Made by a program: the position numbers and the translations under genes. A stretch of 64,000 nucleotides of DNA from Lotus japonicus. Lineage: Eukaryota; Streptophyta; Magnoliopsida; Fabales; Fabaceae. Of this stretch, positions 59,436 to 64,000 are shown one piece after another. The stretch covers positions 75,459,093 to 75,523,092 of the forward strand of contig NC_080042.1 in NCBI RefSeq assembly GCF_012489685.1. The letters run 5' to 3'. Numbering within the stretch: position 1 is the stretch's first letter; every line of letters begins with the position of its first letter. The notes under the pieces were generated by a model that was not told where the DNA came from, ran no database searches, and saw nothing but the letters and a program-made list of their open reading frames with translations.

Positions 59436-62400
59436 ATGTTCACGCCGCAAAGGAAGGCGTTTCCAACGCCGCACCGAGTCGGGGCCGGGAAGACTTCCGG
59501 CCTCACTCCCTCCGCGAAGGGTAAAGCCGTCGCCGTCTCCACTGAAGCGCTGCCTCCGCCGCCGCTGGGTTCTCTGAGCGAAGCCTCTGGCGAGGTGGCG
59601 ATGGGCTTCGACGCAGGGAACTTGGATGACTGGATGAAGTTTAGGGAGGCTGGGTTACTGGATGAGGCGGAAATGCAGAGGAAGGACCAAGAAGCACTCT
59701 ATGAGAAGGTCTCGAGGCTCGAAAGAGAGGTTAGTTCATGAAAATTTATGCAGTTTTTCATTTTCTTTTGTGGTTCTGAATCGTTTTTTTTTTTCTAGGG
59801 TTTGTTTGATTCTTGTGTTATTGCTTGTTTTATAGCTATTCTGTTGTATTAGGTTTTATAGATGAATGCTTTTGTATGCTTTTCGCGGTTTTGTGCAAAT
59901 TCGATTATAGTGGTGCTGGCAATTGGAACTTGGTATATATGATTAATTGATTGATTTAATCTATGATTTAGAAGAATGATCACTTTGATTATTTTACTGG
60001 AACAATATTGTAACTTGGTAGATTAAATGAGTATGGGTGTTTAGAGAAAACGGCTCTTATACGTGGGAAGAAGCATTGTAGTTGATAGAGCAATGGAGGC
60101 AAACACTTCCCGGCTTCCTGGTATTGTGTCTAAATGCTAAACAGGGATTGAAATTTGAAACTACAACATACTTTTGAAGTTGGGTAGTGTGGTGGACCAA
60201 AAACAGATAGAAAAGAACTAGTTTACTGATTTTGCAGATACATATAATTTCAACCCTTGTCAACGGTCTTTCCAGTATTTAGATTCAAAAGGAATTTTAC
60301 AGGGATGATAGTTTCAGCAGAAGGTAATGAAGGAGTAGAGGAAGAAGGCATAGTAGGCGTGAGCAAGAGAATTGGTGGGAGGGAGAACGACCTCTCAAAT
60401 GCCTGTGGTGTCCTTGTGTTTTCTTATATTTTCTTGAGAGTTTTATACTTCTATACACTTACCAGTTACCAGTTACCAGACCCCATATACTGATAACACC
60501 TTGATTTTGGGTTAGGATACTTGATATAAACCAAACAGGCTCTAAGGGAATTTTCGGTTTGCAGGAATGTTGTGTTTTTTTGGGTCAAGATGATTTCATG
60601 GTTGCAGGAATGTTGTGTTTTCTTAATGTTACTATGAAAGCATGTTCTTGTGGAAACGATTTGTCATCTCTTTAATGATTAACCATTGATGGATCCTTGT
60701 TTCCTTTTTTTCTTAATAGCTCTTTGACTACCAATACAACATGGGCCTCCTCTTGATTGAGAAGAAAGAATGGAGTTCAAAGTTTGATGAACTGAGGCAA
60801 GCACTAGATGAAACTGAGGAAATTCTAAAACGAGAACGGTCTGCACATTTAATAGCATACTCTGAAGCTGAGAAGCGAGCGGAAAATTTGAGGATAGCAT
60901 TGAGCACAGAAAAGCAGTGTGGAGAAGATGTAAGCTCTTCAAGTATATTATTGTGTTAACTTTGTCTGTACTTTTGCTCTTCTTTTTTCCTTTGATGTGT
61001 TCTTTCTTCTTACTTTGGTTAGTTTTGAAGAGCTGATAATAGGGCTGAGACTGGGCTATATAACTTCTCCTGTTGTTTATTTCCATTTTTCCTTGAACTT
61101 ATACTTTTGATCTTTAAAAATTAATAGCTGACCTGATCTACCCTAACTGTTATGATCATCTTTTACGCATTATGGGTATCGTATGATTCTTGTGAATTGT
61201 TTGGATTTGATTAGACTTGTTAAGCATATTCTGACAAGAATAGTTAAACTACTTTGTAAGTGGTTGAATTGGCTCTTCTCAGGGTCTCGGATTATTTTTA
61301 CTTTTTGTTGTATTTGTCTTTTTTATTTATTTGAGATTTTGTTTGAAGAACTGAAGAAATGGCTGCTATTTCGAGAATGAAAACTCAACAATTTGCTCTA
61401 TTATAATGTTGACCGTTAAACGCCCTCACAGTCACAGCTCTTTATGAGAATTTGAATTTGCTTACTCTAAGTATGTATGTGTGATGCCTGTATGATGTGG
61501 TGGAGCATAGGGTCTTTGTAGAGCTAGAATGGCTATAACTTAGTTCTTCTGTCTTTTCAAAGGTTACAATGATTGTGGAAAAGTAGCATCCGATGTTGCT
61601 TATTCTTTTCAAAGGCCTGTCTCATCTGACCACTGTCTTTGCCTTACTATCTTAGGATTGAACTTGAATGAAAAAATCAAGAATGTTATACTTTTCATCT
61701 TGCGACTTGTTGTCTTTATTGCAGCACTTCATGTTATTAAATACTTCACTAATATGTTTCTTATCCAATTTTATGTGGAGATATATATTTTTTGGTTAAA
61801 ACACTTCTATGATAAGATTTGGGGTTTGCTCTCATGTGCTGTTAAGGCTGTCCACCTAAGTCGTCTATTTAGATGTTCTCTCATTTTATTCTGATGTTGT
61901 TGAACTTGATCAATTGTAGCTTGAGAGAGCTTTGCGTGAAATGCAAAAAGCACATGCCCAAGTCCAGTCTTCCTCCCATTCAAAGCTAGCTGAAGCAAAT
62001 GCATTGGTGGATGGAATTGAAGAGAAGTCTTCAGTGGTTAACAAGAACTTGCATGATGCAGAAGCTAAGCTTGCTGAGGTGAACAGAAAAAACTCAGAGC
62101 TTGATATGAAATTGCGAGAGTTGGAAGTTCGTGAAAGTTTGCTTCAAAAGGAGCGCCTGTCTTTAGCTACTGAGTATGTGCCATACTCTAAACTTTATGG
62201 CCATTTCTAGTTATCATATTATGTTAACTCCTCTACTTTGTGACTCTATTCATTAAATTGGAATTGCATTCCTATTACAGTAGAGAATCATTTGAGGCCA
62301 CTTTCTACAAACAAAGGGAAGATTTGAAGGAGTGGGAGAGGAAGCTACGGCAAAGAGAGGATATTGTATGTGATGGTAGACAAAATTTTGTTGGGAGAGA

Positions 62401-64000
62401 AATGAAGGCAATTGAAACTGAGAAGAACTTGAAGCAGAAAGAGAGAGACCTAGAAGTGCTGGAGAAGAAAATTGATTCATCTAATTCTTTGTTAAAAGTA
62501 AAGGAAGCTGAGATAAGTAAAAGGGTAGCCGATTTAGATGTGCAAGAGAAGGTGTGGTTTGCAATTTCTTATAATCTGTGTCTCTTTTTGTATGTAAACA
62601 TTTAGTTGATCTGATGTGACCCTGTCCGTTATTTGTGTTGTGGTTATGGTTGCAGGAAGTGAATTCTTTAAAGAGCACGCTGGAGATGAAAGAGAAAGCA
62701 TTACTTGCAATGGAATTGAAACTTAGTGCTAGGGAAAGAGTGAGTCCGTGCACCTGGTAACTTTACAATAGAATGAAATGTTATGCAAAGCTTTTTGCAT
62801 GAAAAAATCTGTATGATACATTAATTTATAATTGCTGAAGCCATTTTGACTGCGGGAGTTAAATCAAGAGGTATTGAAATACAATTATACAAATCCTCGG
62901 GGACATGCTCATCTTCTTGAAATATTTAAATTTCAAAGATGCTAAGCATGGTGCATATGCTTCTGGGCATGCTGAGCTGTAAGAGTGGTTTTGTGATATA
63001 GAGTGGGATGGCAATATCATCCAGCATTTGTTTATATGAACAAGGAAAACAACATTATGAAAGAATTTAGTTTCAGCATCATATTACACCATCCCTAGCA
63101 GAAATGTGTCCACACAAACACTCTGGCTGTAATGTTATGCTGATAGGTAACAACCTATCTACATGTTAGAGATGGCTTTTATTTCACCTGATTGATAATA
63201 AAAATTAAAGAAATTTAAAGTTTTGAATAACTACCTGTCTACCTGCTTGTCAATCCATATTTTTTTTCTGTTAATTCATTTTGCTGCAAAAGGGAATAAT
63301 AAATAACTTAGTACTACTACTTTAAGAATAAGTTTGCGTCGTAGGAAGAGACCAAACACTGAATCCAAGTTCTGGCATTCTATATTAGCATATGATAGTT
63401 TAAATTAGTTTTAACTGAATGCCTTTATGGTCACTATGTAAAGTTTTTTTAAGTACTTTAGGAATAAAAGCTTTACAAACTGAAATTTTGCCAAGTGGGC
63501 AAAGAAATTGAAATATGAAATTACTATATAAACCCATAGTTCTTGACATATGATGTGTTCTGTAAACACACTGCATTTAATTGCTTCAGCAAACTGCACG
63601 AATTTGTTGCATTCTTACTTTTGTGCTGTGTTTCCTACAGGAGGGGATCCAGAAACTCCTTGCTGAGCAAAAGGATAATCTGGATTTAAAGTTGCAGGAG
63701 TTTGATCTTGAAATGGAACAAAAGCGGAAATCCCTTATTGAAGAGTTTAGTAGCAAAGAGGAAGCCTTGGAGCAGAGGGAAGTTGAAGTCAACCATAGAG
63801 AAAATAAGGTCGGAAAAGAAGAGCAGGCTTTGAGTAAGAAGGCTGAGAGAATAAAGGAGCAAAATAAGGAACTTGAAGCAAGGTTGACATCTTTGAAGGA
63901 GAAAGAGAAGACTATCAAAATCAAAGAAAAAGAGCTGGAGAAGGAAAAACAACAATTGCTTGCTGATCGGGAGAGTCTGGAGAATTTAAATGTTGAACTT
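59436..64000 (+). CDS. CRWN: CRWN/NMCP nuclear lamina-like coiled-coil protein, 5' part
   Basis: Six exons are visible: 59436-59729, 60720-60929, 61920-62173, 62281-62551, 62656-62739 and 63641 to the window edge, all in frame (about 491 residues so far; the family is about 1,000-1,200). The start MFTPQRK and short basic head are followed by the conserved rod start ([18 protein letters not shown]). A nearly continuous heptad coiled coil follows ([46 protein letters not shown]). CRWN (CROWDED NUCLEI; LINC/NMCP) proteins line the nuclear periphery and set nuclear size and shape. I cannot tell which member (1, 2 or 3) this is without the C-terminus. The gene continues beyond the window. Confidence 0.93.

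Overview
This is plant nuclear DNA. It is AT-rich, its multi-exon genes have GT-AG introns of plant type, and it encodes chloroplast proteins, a plant-type nuclear lamina protein, FAR1/Mutator, Copia, Cassandra, LINE and SINE remnants. Every well-conserved gene reads as a eudicot orthologue. A legume is my best guess from the repeat styles, but that is inference.

Layout. 1-1650: repeat remnants (a Cassandra-like TRIM with a 5S rRNA-derived LTR, and a SINE-like head). 1677-5034 (+): chloroplast ArsA/GET3-type P-loop ATPase. 5612-10653 (-): CHUP1, the chloroplast-positioning actin regulator. 13179-26638: a transposon-rich block holding an intact-looking MULE/FAR1-type transposase (+), two ULP1/C48-protease-like genes (-), three RNase H1-type hybrid-binding (HBD) domains (-) and a Copia LTR. 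30654-35332 (-): plastid SLH-domain coiled-coil protein. 36913-39207 (-): cytochrome b561. 39600-40370: dead LINE. 42189-44478 (+): TauD-like Fe/2-oxoglutarate dioxygenase with a SINE in its second intron. 45930-51156 (-): DCP5 mRNA-decapping/translation repressor. 51590-55240: nested repeats. 55649-58120 (-): intronless GH35 beta-galactosidase. 59436-end (+): 5' part of a CRWN/NMCP nuclear lamina-like gene.

How the genes relate. The housekeeping genes are not an operon. The order P-loop ATPase, CHUP1, SLH protein, b561, DCP5 looks like an ancestral block. From memory, Arabidopsis keeps the ATPase, b561 and DCP5 as neighbours on chromosome 1, and CHUP1 and the SLH gene as neighbours on chromosome 3, which fits duplication followed by reciprocal gene loss.

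The most unusual part is 13-25 kb. Two divergent ULP1-like genes, with matching intron positions through the protease domain, each have serine where the catalytic cysteine is expected, and one has also lost the catalytic histidine. Each lies downstream of an HBD-domain gene on the same strand, and a transposase with all acidic catalytic residues converges on them. This looks like Mutator-associated passenger genes (pseudoprotease plus nucleic-acid-binding HBD module) that may form a little-described module.

Exon coordinates were derived by hand from splice sites and reading-frame continuity.
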